Origin: Capsicum annuum
Taxonomy: Eukaryota; Streptophyta; Magnoliopsida; Solanales; Solanaceae
Direction: 5' to 3'
Length of the DNA: 64,000 bases
Assembly: GCF_002878395.1 (NCBI RefSeq)
Contig: NC_061115.1
Location: 150,533,368-150,597,367 of the forward strand
Both the position numbers and the translations under genes were made by a program. Position 1 is the stretch's first letter. Each line of letters opens with the position of its first letter. The notes under the pieces were generated by a model that worked only from the letters and a program-made list of their open reading frames with translations, ran no database searches and was not told the DNA's origin. Positions 32,087 through 41,436 of the stretch are shown here, in pieces.

Positions 32087-34467
32087 TGAAACACTTAGAC
32101 ATAGTGCCATTGAAAAACTTCATCTTTTGGTGTCACTGGGGTGGGTACGACTAGGGGCTTTAGTCGTATCCCTTAGATATGAGTTGTATCCCTATCCTTT
32201 CCTCTCGTATCCTAGGAAGTATGGTAAGGTTCACTCACTATCCTAGGTATGAGTGACACTTCCCTCAATCATACCTAAGGGTACGATTCATACTCAGGTG
32301 AGTCATATAAGGGAGTCACAAGTTTTGAAGTAGACAGTTTTGGGTACGGTTGTTGTGTATGGGTTAGGGGTGAGTCGTACCCTTTGGATACGATTCAAAG
32401 GTAAATGGTCATACCCTTAAAAGTGTTTGTGACCTAGGATGAGCCTAGGGTATGACTCAAGTACCTCTAGGGTATGAGTCAGGTACCTCTCATACCTAGG
32501 GTACAAATACTTAAGTGAGTCGTACCCCTAAATAGGGTCAATTTTTAGCTTTTAACTAAGAGCCTTGTGGTCATTTCCCATGACTAAATACCTAATCCCT
32601 CTCACTATATAAGTGTGTGTAGCCTCCTGAATATCCATTTTGATGGATCAAACACCTTAAATTCTCTCTCAAATACATCTTTGAAGATATGGAGGCTAGG
32701 GTTTAAAGATGAAATTCATCTTGTTTAAGGCATGTACCTATTCCCCTTGTTAAATAACTTTAAACCTATGTATTTTTCACTTGGATTAGTAAGTTTACAC
32801 GGTGGTTTTGAAATCAAATAAAAAGGATTTGTTGCTTAATGATGAATAATTATAATTCTTTCTTAGAATTGTGTTTAAACATATCATTGATGATTACTTG
32901 TACATGTGAATGATTGTTGTATATGGTTAAACTTGTGGGTCATGATTAACCCTAATTTTGATGATTTTTACCATTAAAATAGGTGTGTTCAAGGTGTACA
33001 CATGAGTTGTTCGTGAAAATGTCTAAGTTAGATGTCTACTTTTATGATGATGAAGCTTTGAACTTGGGAAATGGCACAATATTTGTGAATGCTTGATAAA
33101 TGATACTAAGAAGGTAAAATGAGCGATGTATTTTATAATTGATGACCTTGATAGTTTGATGAAAAAGAAGGGGGTTAAAGCCCCTAACATATAAATGAAC
33201 TTGAATTGTATGTTAGACTAAATTATGGTATAGAATTGCTAATAAAGTGTAAATGGCTTGTAAGGATCTTGAGGACCATAGTTTGAATTGTATGATGAGT
33301 TTATTTAAGGCATTAGCCTATTGAAATAGTTGATCAATGGATGCTCCATAAAGACCATGTCATGTATAGTGTTGAATTGATTAAATGGGTTAAAGTCCTT
33401 ATTTGTAGAAGTGAATTTATATGGATGCATGAATAATGTGTTAAAGTCCCTATGTCGATAAATGAGAGTCTTGCTGGATTGAGGTTAAAGTCGCTTGCCT
33501 AATGGAATCACTTGTGGTTAAATTCCCTTGCATAAGGAGATCTTATGCGATCGAAGTGCCTCACCGAATGAATTTGCTTCTAGTTAGGGTCCCCTATCTA
33601 ATATGGCATGAGGTTAGAGTCCTTTGCCTAATGTGCGAGCATGTGGTTAGATACCCTTGCTTGAAAGAATATATGCGACTGGTTAGAGTTTCTCACTTAA
33701 ATAGATGTGTAATTGTTTAGAACCCATTACTTGATGATATTTGAATATGGTTAAAGTCCTATGCCTAATGAGAAATACTTAAATCTATAAGTGTGAAAGG
33801 TTGGAGTTTTGTATTGCATGTATGATTAATGAGTTCTTCCAAAGTATTGATAATTCTTGTTCCCTTGATTAGCATGTGATATGTTTATATATATGGATAA
33901 GGTCAGGAATATGATTGAATATGATATATTGCTTGTTGTTGAATGATCACGCTATTTCATCCTTATCCCTAAGTTACATGCTAGCTTTCCGATCGCTAAA
34001 CGTCTTTGGATGATACGATCCTATGCAACATAAGGACCGAAGCATCTTCTTCTCCTCCTGTATAGTAATTAGGTGATCTAAGCGATTCGTGCATTGACTT
34101 TGGAGTGGTGAGCTTACTTTCTTCTGAAGACCTTAATCCGTTGTCTCCTATCGTTAGACTTAGCCATTTGACTTGATTTGGATATTGTCGGGGGCTTGTA
34201 TAGACATATACATTTTTAAAATTAAGTTGTATAGAGGCATTATGGATGATTGTGGACTTGGGTAAATTTGTTAGTTGAAGAATTTAATGAAGTACTTAGA
34301 CATGTTTAAGTTATTACTTGTAGTATGTTTTCTGCTATCTTATTTTATGGTCGGGATTCACCTGGCCCATGTGATTAATGTGATTATTGTTCTAGGTTAT
34401 CGGGCGACCCTTGATTCATGTCGGCTCGTGGTGCCCATACAACATGGCCTAGTTTTAGGATATGTCA
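32087..34467 (+). mobile_element. Element B 3' LTR
   Basis: 2381 bp from TGAAACACTTAGAC to AGGATATGTCA. It has palindromic GGTACGACT-type repeats at 32130-32530, a TATATAAG box at 32605-32612, and a leader array of GGTTAAAGTCCCTTGC-type repeats at 33380-33820. It is complete, unlike the 5' LTR. Confidence 0.9.
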
Positions 34468-34472
34468 ACCAA
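34468..34472. repeat. Target-site duplication of element B, right copy (ACCAA)
   Basis: Perfect match to 23028-23032. Confidence 0.88.
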
Positions 34473-34569
34473 GGTCGTATACAAGGGTACGACTGGTACC
34501 CTTAGTCGTACCTAGTCCAGCGATATCAAACATGAAAATTTTGTAAGGGTCCAAAGGCTAGGTGTTTCA
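34473..34569 (-). mobile_element. Element A 5' LTR, segment 3 of 3
   Basis: The last 97 bp of the A LTR after the B insertion, matching 4523-4609 (shared ACGACTGGTACC, GTAAGGGTC, GGTGTTTCA). Followed directly by GAAAG. Confidence 0.87.
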
Positions 34570-34574
34570 GAAAG
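34570..34574. repeat. Target-site duplication of element A, right copy (GAAAG)
   Basis: Perfect match to 2349-2353, 32 kb away, across all nested insertions. Confidence 0.85.
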
Positions 34575-34880
34575 GCTTCTCCAATATCATCATAAACAAA
34601 AGAAAATAAAAATAAAAATCTAAGAATGAAACAAATAACTAATCCATGAAATATAGGCATCACCAGGGTGCTCAATTATTACAACCTAAAAATAATCATT
34701 TAGATCAATATTTAAACATCCAATAAATATTTCAATAATAAAGACCAAGGAAAAATAAATAAATATAAGAATCAACACTCCCAACTAAAAGCTTGTAGTG
34801 ACCTTACTGCATAATCAAATAAAGCATAAAAAGAGTTAAAGGTGCTTCTTGTAACTGCATCAAGTACTGTCATAACCCTT
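34575..34880 (-). mobile_element. Element D internal region next to the A insertion, non-coding
   Basis: AT-rich DNA downstream of the gag relic (minus strand). No coding signal. Continues into 2353 when A is removed. Confidence 0.55.
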
Positions 34881-35512
34881 GGTCTCTGTAGCATTTGCAC
34901 AACCTCTAACATTATTTAAATCTGACCATGAAGTTGGGACCTCATCATCACTCTCAGCTCTGGGAGAAGAAAGTCTATCCTATGGTTTCAGGATCTTCCA
35001 AAGGCCTTTCATCACCTTCCATATCTTTGTGAAGAAAGTTATCTCTCTTCTTCTCCCTCTTCTTCATCTTTTCATGAGAATCCCTAAGCTTTCTATGTGA
35101 CTGTGCCAAAAATAAGTATATTCTCTCAAGCCAAGAAATAGTGTCTCCCTTTTTTTTCTGATCTTTCATGTATTTCTCATAATGGATTGAGAAACATAAG
35201 AGTTATGGGTGGTTGAAGGATCTCCTATCCCAATGGGTAACCCAATCACAAGATCCTTGATTGCCCTCATATCAACCGAGATCTAATCATAAGGCCCTAC
35301 TGTGGATGGCCTGCAAGAGTTGGTGTCCTCATCTATAGACTTGCCTAAGTCATTCTTCTTCTTTTTGCTCATACCAGGTGCACCTTCACCCAGAATCTTA
35401 AGTAGGTAAATAAGGGTCTTTGGGTGCATACAAATATCTCTGCGATACTCTTTAACCCTGACTATCTTCCACAACTCAGTAGTCAAGGAAGGAAATAAAA
35501 GCAAGGATCAAA
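34881..35512 (-). pseudogene. Element D gag-like ORF, C-terminal fragment
   Basis: The minus strand reads PSLTTELWKIVRVKEYRRDI then CMHPKTLIYLLKIL and GMSKKKKNDLGKS (35495-35320). After a stop it reads KDQKKKGDTISWLERIYLFL, AQSHRKLRDSHEKMKKREKK, DMEGDERPLEDP (35170-34990). Charged, Lys/Glu-rich, with one or two stops. The pattern recalls the 'putative plant transposon protein' gag-like ORF common in Solanaceae non-autonomous elements (memory). No N-terminal part: it abuts the LTR directly. Confidence 0.55.
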
Positions 35513-35916
35513 CTTTGAGCTTGAAATGTTGCATTTATAGAAGAATAAGAAGTCCAACGTTTAGAGGAATGTTATCAGGAATGCATACAACTATTTGGGT
35601 TCTCACAACAGGGACATAGGTCATATTAGTTCATGAAGAAATCTTGCTACAGATGATAGCCGACCAAATCTAACACACAGGATGCGATCGTGTTAATTGA
35701 GGGTTAATCCTTTCTCTTGATTTCCTATCCTTTCACTACTTCACCTTTTTTATTCCCTTTTTATCTCACTTCACTAGTTTTCTTCTATTTACCTATGAAC
35801 CTGAAAACTATGGGAATTAATGTATTTAACTGGCAAATTTATCTCATTAACACCATTTAGCCATAGTAGTGTGCACAAATTTAGATGTTAATTAGAGGTA
35901 AATTTACCACTCATCA
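35513..35916 (-). mobile_element. Element D 5' LTR, outer part only
   Basis: Matches 560-766 over 35700-35916 and ends in the same ACTCATCA. A TATA-like CTATAAATGC lies at 35540-35531 on the minus strand. Just inward the sequence becomes gag-like coding, so the inner LTR, the PBS and the gag start are deleted. Confidence 0.68.
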
Positions 35917-36688
35917 TGGTACCATGGGTTAGCCTTGTTTATGTACACAGATTTATATATGTATTTACTGTATTATCGTATATTTCTTCCTTTATTAATT
36001 CCTGTTGTGTTTCCATTCTTTGACATTATATACATATGCAAATATATACACATATTATTCGTGTATCCTTTATTCTTATATTGGCTAGTGATATACAATA
36101 TAGTTTGTAGATTCCAGAGTAACGCTTGAATAAGATAAGTTAATCCGTTTCCTCTTAGCTTTACTATGTATCTTAAATATTTTGGTGTAGTTTACATTTC
36201 TGTTGTATATTATTTATATTTTGATTATCTTAGAAGATCAATCGATAGTTGCCTATAGAGTACCACGTGTTTGGTACTCATACTAAACTCTACAACCTAC
36301 AGAGCATAGTAAGGATTATTGCTCTTATTGTCTGCATCGTATATAGCATGTATGGTTTAGAGACATAGGGTGAGCTCCTATTATTTGGAGTACTACTTTC
36401 ATCCTTTTTATGTTCTAGTCTAATCTCTATGTTATATTAAGAGATGGGTTGTATCAGTATATTCATTTAGTACTTCATATTGTAGTCTAATTATATTAGA
36501 AGCTCTTGTACTGATTCCACTAGGTTCTGGGACTATCTTGCGATTTTTGCCTTTTTACTATATTTATTCTACATTCTTGCTTTATTTATCTTGGTTTTCT
36601 CTTACTAGTAGTTCAGGGTCACAGGTTATCATACCGACTGGTGGGTTATAGTAAGCGCCATCATGACTCGAGAAATCGAGTCATGACA
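35917..36688 (+). mobile_element. Element E 5' LTR, inner part
   Basis: From the D junction to GTCATGACA at 36688. It matches the reverse complement of 59229-60040 in patches (AGAGTACCACGTG / GAATACTACGTG; CAGAGCATAGTA / CAGATCATAGTA; TGGGTTATAGTA). D lies inside this LTR; its first part is outside the window. Confidence 0.75.
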
Positions 36689-36690
36689 AG

Positions 36691-36704
36691 TGGCTATCCA
36701 AAGC
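36691..36704 (+). promoter_or_regulatory. Element E degenerate primer-binding site
   Basis: TGGCTATCCAAAGC follows the LTR end by two bases and fits TGGTATCAGAGC with two one-base gaps and a substitution. Position supports it; sequence is weak. Confidence 0.45.
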
Positions 36705-37825
36705 TATTATTTTGATCAATAGAAGATGTCGTGGAAATAGTTGGGTCATTCCATAGGCTAAGCATGGTGGTTATAAAGTTGTTGTAATGGTAATTTGGGT
36801 AGTACTTATATAGCTAAAGGTGGTGCATAAGATGATAGAGTGGTTGCTAAGATTGATGACAAAGCCCATTATTATACCTTTTTAGTCAAATTAATGAATG
36901 AGGCTTTGTATGGAATCATTATAGGTAATATTATTGTATGTGATTGGATGGCTATGGTATTGTTTGATCCCGGTTCTACTTATTCATATATGTCTATTAA
37001 ATTTTCCTTGGGTTTGGATCTGGTTTCTGACATGCTTGACTCATATGTATATATATCTACTCTAGTTCGAGATTTTGTGGTAGTGACTCAACTATATCAT
37101 GCTTGCTCTATGATGTTTATGGTCCTTAAAACATAGGTACCTTTAGTGAGCTTAGGTATGTTTTATATTGGTATAATTTTTAGTTTTACTTGCATGTCCC
37201 CGTATTATGTTGTTCAAAATTGTAATACTAAAATGATCACCTTAGATATATTGGGATGGATAAGTTAGAATTCAAAGGTGTTTATAAGTAAAGCCTAGTT
37301 TAAATAATTTTATTCAATTGTGTAAAGAAGCTAGTGGAGAAAGAGTGTTCATATATTTTAGTGGTTCCTATTATCGATTCAATCTCATAGTGTGAAAATT
37401 TTAGGAGGTATGTCCCACCGACTTTCCTATTATGCTCTGGATCAGTTAATTGACTTATCTATTGACTAAGAGTTGAGCACTCACCTCAGCTCTGTTCCTC
37501 CCTATAGGAAAGCTATGGCTAAGTTAAAAACACTTAAGACTCAGTTGCAGGAGTTTCTTCAGAGGGGATTCATCCGTCCTAGTGATTTTCTTTGGGGTGC
37601 TCTATTGTTTCTTCTTATGAAAAAGGATCGTAACATGAGAATATGTATAGACTAATGATAGTTGAATAAGGTGATCATATGAAATAAGTACTCATTGCCT
37701 ATGATATATTTTATTTTACTATATTTAGGGTGATTTAGTGTTTTCAAAGATGGGTTTGAGCTCAGGGTATTACTAATTGAAGATTCGACCTGAGGATATC
37801 TATAAAACATTTTTCAAAATTCCGG
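36705..37825 (+). pseudogene. Element E protease and start of RT (gypsy, Tekay/Del-like)
   Basis: Gag is missing except for a C-terminal Gly-rich trace (36720-36830). The protease reads GNIIVCDWMAMVLFDPGSTY (36924-36983), with catalytic Asp at 36966-36968 intact, then DLVSDMLDSYVYIST. RT begins at SVPPYRKAMAKLKTLKTQLQ (37491-37550), FLQRGFIRPSDFLWG and RNMRICID (37632-37655). LKIRPEDI follows near 37780, where element F takes over. Several stops. Confidence 0.8.
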
Positions 37826-38149
37826 CCAATGGGTAAAACCATCATAGCTCGGAGGGTATACTAAAACTGCCCGGTTATGATATTTTAGAAAGTCTTGTCA
37901 GTAGATTTTTTCGAGTTAGAGATGACTGATTTTGACATCATTCTCGGCATGGATTATCTTTATTCTTGCTATAGCACAGTCGACTGCAGAAATAGGATAG
38001 TTCAGTTTTAGTTCCTGAATGAGCCCATTCTATAATTGAAGGGTAGTACTTCATCTTTTAGGGGTCAGCTTGTTTCCTACTTTCGGGCAAGGAAAATGAT
38101 TTCTAAAAGGCATGTGTATCATCTCGTGCATGTTAAAGATTTTAGTTCC
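37826..38149 (+). pseudogene. Element F protease, C-terminal part
   Basis: In one frame with two or three stops: GKTIIARRVY, NCPVMIF, KVLSVDFFELEMTDFDIILG (37890-37949), MDYLYSCYSTVDCRNRIVQF, then KMISKRHVYHLVHVKDF. The DPG active site itself is missing at the truncation. Confidence 0.75.
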
Positions 38150-38998
38150 AAATCTTCTAGCTTTGAATAAGTCCTAGTGGTTAACGAATATTCAGATATC
38201 TTTCCCGAAGATCTTCTAGGAATTTCTCCCAAAAGGTAAATAGACTTCAACATTGATCTTCTTCCAGATACTTAACCTATTTCTATTCCGCCATACAGAA
38301 TGGCACCTATAAAGCTAAAGGAACTGAAAGATCAGTTGAAGGATCTATTAGATAATGGATTCATCAGGCCCAGTGTATCCCTATGGGGTGCACCAGTCTT
38401 ATTCGTGCGCAAGAAAGATGTTTCTTTCAGGATGCATATTGATTACTGTCAACTCAACAAAGTTACGGTCAAGAACAAGTATCCTCTAGCCAGAATAGAT
38501 GACTTGTTTGACCAACTTCAGGGTGCCAGTTATTTCTCCAAAATAGACCTTAGATTAGGCTACCACCAACTTAGAGTTAGAGAATGTGACATCCCAAAGA
38601 CAATTTTCCATACTTTGTATGGTCACTTCGAGTTTCTAGTTATGTCCTTTGGTCTTACCAATACCGCAGCCGCTTTAATAAACTTGATGAACCATGTGTT
38701 CAAGCAGTACTTGGACATGTTCATCATAGTCTTCATAGATGATATCCTGGTCTTTTCCTGCACAGAGCATGATAATTCAGACCATCTCAGGATTGTTCTT
38801 TAGAATCTCAAAGATCACCAGCTATTTGCCAAATTTAGTAAGTGCGAGTTTTGGCTAAGATCAGTATCATTCCTTGGCCATATTATTTCTAGTGATGGCA
38901 TTAGAGTAGATCCTCAGAAGACCGAAGCAGTAAGAAACTGTCCTCACCCCGTCTCTCCATTAGATATCAAGAGTTTTTCTGGGTTTGGCTAGCTATTA
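38150..38998 (+). pseudogene. Element F reverse transcriptase
   Basis: [40 protein letters not shown] (38290-38346), [80 protein letters not shown] and the catalytic [12 protein letters not shown] (38725-38757) with both Asp. The 167-codon frame 38300-38803 is intact through the active site, then a stop (38801). The thumb continues as FAKFSKCEFWLRSVSFLGHI with a break near 38970. Confidence 0.88.
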
Positions 38999-39600
38999 AA
39001 TATGGTTTGTCAATGGATTTTATTCTATTGCATCCCCCATGTCCAGATTAACTCAGAAGAAGGTCAAGTTTCAATGGTCAGATCCTTGTGAGAAGAGTTT
39101 TCAAGAATTAAAGACTCAATTCACCTCAACTACAGTTCTAGCTTTTCTAAATGGTTCAGACGGTTTCATAGTCTATTGTGATGCATCAAGAGTGGGTCTA
39201 GGTTGTGTCCTCATGCAGCATGGTAAGGTCATAGCCTACTCCTCTAGACATTTAAAGCCTCTTGAGAAAAATTATCCTCCTCATGATCTTGAGTTAGCAG
39301 CCATAGTATTTGCCTTAAAGATTTGGAGGCATTATCTATACGGAGTTCATGTAGATGTCTTCACAGATCATAAGAGGCTCCAGTATGTCTTTTCTAACAA
39401 AAATCTCAATCTTCGTCAGAGAAGTTGGTTAGACCTTTTGAAAGATTATGACATGAGTGTCCTTTACCATCCGGGCAAGGCCAAGGTTGTGGCCGATGCT
39501 CTCAGTAGACTTTCCATGGGTAGTGTTTCTTATGTTGAGGATAGAAAGAAGAAGATAGCTCAATAAATCCATCATCTCACCAGACTAGTTATTCGCTTAG
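38999..39600 (+). pseudogene. Element F RNase H
   Basis: A 175-codon open frame (39039-39566): [40 protein letters not shown] (39159-39218), [37 protein letters not shown] (39343-39393), [20 protein letters not shown] (39454-39513). The acidic positions YCDA, DLEL and TDHK are all present. The frame begins at an internal Met within the RT-RNase H connection, so the ATG is not a real start. Confidence 0.87.
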
Positions 39601-41065
39601 TCAATTCTCCAGAAGGTAGTGTATGTGTTCAGAGTAGTTCAGAATCATCTCTAGTTTTTGAGGTGATAGAAATGCACGATAGGGATCATAGCCTTGTCCA
39701 GCTAAAAGAGTCAATTCAGAATTAGAGATTAGAAGTTTTCTCCCAAGTGGGAGATGGAGTTCTTCATTTTCAGGGTCGTTTATGCATTCTAGGTGTAGAT
39801 GACTTACAGCAGCAACTTCTTGTAGAAGCGCATGGTGTGTGATACTCTATTCATCCAGGGGCCACTAAGATATACCCAACCTGCAGGAAATCTATTGGTG
39901 GAGTGGGATGAAGAGAGATGTTGCAAAGTTTGTGGCTAAGTGCTTTACATGTCAGCAAGTTAAGATAAAGCATCAGAAGCCTAGTGGACCTATGTAAGAG
40001 TTCACCATTCGTACTTGGAAGTGGGAAGAAGTGAACATGGACTTCGTAATGGGTTTACCTTGAACTCGTCATCATCATGATTCATTTTGGGTTATTGTAG
40101 ACAGGATGACCAAGTCAGCTCATTTCCTTTCAGTACATACCTCTTATTCAGCCGAGGATTATGCCAAACTCTATATCAGGGAGTTGGTAAAATTACACGT
40201 TGTTCCATTATGAATTATTTCAGATAGAGGTACCCAGTTCACCTCTCACTTTTAGAAAGCATTCCAAAAGGGTCTTGGTACCTAGGTCCATCTCAGTACA
40301 GCCTTTCATCCTCAGACACATGGTCAAGCAAAAAGGACCATTCAAACTCTTGACGATATATTATGGGCATGTGCAATTAATTTCAAGGGAAGTTGGGATG
40401 ACCACTTTATTTTAATTGAGTTTGTATACAACAATAGTTATCATTCCAGTATTAAAATGGCTATATTCGAAGCTCTCTATGGCAGGAGGAGTAGATCTCT
40501 AATTGGTTGGTTTGAAGTTAGTGAGGCCTCAGTCATAGGTCCTGACTTGGTTTTCGATACCTTAGAGAAAGTTCAGTTGATCAAAGAGAGACTTCGAGAT
40601 GCTCAGAGCTGATAAAAGCCTTATGCTGATGTTTGTAGAAAGGATCTCGAGTTTAAGGTCGAGGACTATGTCTATCTCAAGATCTCTCCCATAAAGAGAG
40701 TGAAGAGGTTCAAGAAGAAAGGGAAACTCTGTCCCCGCTATGTCATTCCCTTCAGGATTCTCAGTCATTTAGGTAAGGTAGCTTATGAACTCAAATTACC
40801 TTCAGATTTAGCCTTAGTTCATCCGGTCTTCCATCTATCCTTTCTTAAGAAGTGCGTAGGTGACCCAACAGTTGTAGTCCCTATTTAGAGCATTGATGAT
40901 CAGAATAGTCTCTCTTATAAAGAGATTTCAGTCGAAATCTTAGACTATCAGACTCATCGATTAAGGAACAAAGAGGTTTCTCTAGTTAAGGTTCTTTGGA
41001 GAAATTAGTCCATTGAGGGAGCTAATTGGGAAGCAGAAGTAGCTATGTGTACTAAGTATCCTTAC
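39601..41065 (+). pseudogene. Element F integrase (catalytic Glu changed to Lys)
   Basis: Zinc-binding region: EAHGVWYSIHPGATKIY (39827-39877) and FVAKCFTCQQVKIKH (39929-39973), His and Cys kept. Core: NMDFVMGLP (40036-40062), VDRMTKSAHFLSVHTSYSAE, IISDRGTQFTSHF (40216-40254). Then GQAKRTIQTL at 40322-40351, where the usual motif is GQAERTI: the codon at 40331-40333 is AAA (Lys). C-terminal: DLEFKVEDYVYLKISPIKRV, YELKLPSDLALVHPVFHLSF, then the chromodomain-like tail VSLVKVLWRN, GANWEAEVAMCTKYPYLF (41019-41072). Stops lie where Trp or Gln is expected (for example 40255). Confidence 0.87.
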
Positions 41066-41072
41066 CTCTTCT

Positions 41073-41422
41073 CTACTGATTCAGATCAAGCTCAAGGTAA
41101 TAGTTCTCCCAAATCTTATTCAGTTTCATATTCATGTTCCCATCATAAATATGGTATATATTACCATTCACACTCTATCATGCATTCATGTATCAGTTCA
41201 ATTATAAAATCATGCATCAGCTATGCATTCTTGTCTTAAGAAACTCAATTTATTAGAACACTCAGTCACGCATTCATGTATCAATTAGCCATGCATCAGA
41301 TATGCATGAGTTCAGTATATTTAGCATGTTAGTCATAAAGTCATGTCTCAATCACTCATGTTTAGTTCATGTTCATTTATTATTTTCCCGCTTAGTTAAT
41401 CTCATTCGAGGACTAATGTTCT
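41073..41422 (+). mobile_element. Element F 3' UTR with CATGCAT-type repeats
   Basis: Non-coding. Two similar blocks, GCATTCATGTATCAGTTCAA (near 41182) and GCATTCATGTATCAATTAGC (near 41272), each followed by CATGCATCAG.TATGCAT. This gives a direct repeat of about 90 bp. Confidence 0.55.
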
Positions 41423-41434
41423 CAAGGGGGAGAT
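41423..41434 (+). promoter_or_regulatory. Element F polypurine tract
   Basis: CAAGGGGGAGAT ends two bases before the LTR start TGTAATACCCG. Confidence 0.8.
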
Positions 41435-41436
41435 AT

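Larger units (their letters stand above)
23033..34467 (+). mobile_element. Element B: near-complete Ty3/gypsy element with a solo LTR inside
   Basis: Plus strand: 5' LTR 23033-25135, PBS 25139-25151, gag, protease, RT, RNase H, integrase split by L, 3' UTR, polypurine tract 32073-32086, 3' LTR 32087-34467, TSD ACCAA. It is the same family as A, into whose LTR it inserted in the opposite orientation. Coding frames are broken in every domain but retain most motifs, so it is younger than A yet dead. Confidence 0.9.
2354..34569 (-). mobile_element. Element A: Ty3/gypsy chromovirus-like retrotransposon, host to three insertions
   Basis: Minus-strand gypsy element. The order on the minus strand is 5' LTR (34569 down to 16097, split in three), PBS (16093-16081), gag, protease, RT, RNase H, integrase with chromodomain-like tail, 3' UTR, polypurine tract and 3' LTR (4609-2354). 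Removing insertions K, C and B leaves LTRs of 2256 and about 2276 bp. TSD GAAAG flanks both ends. The LTRs differ clearly (roughly one base in five over the first 240 by eye), so the insertion is old. LTR sequence and gene order match element B, so A and B are the same family. All open reading frames are broken. Confidence 0.88.

Noticed and set aside
35935..36129. 64-codon membrane-like frame
   Set aside because: AT-rich E LTR sequence; no conserved motif, no start context.
36840..37136. Host aspartic protease gene
   Set aside because: The DPGST site lies in gypsy gag-pol order directly after an LTR and before RT; it is retroelement protease.
38300..39566. F RT and RNase H frames as an active gene
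   Set aside because: The frames start at internal methionines of a polyprotein and are separated by stops; the 5' end is missing and the integrase Glu is lost.
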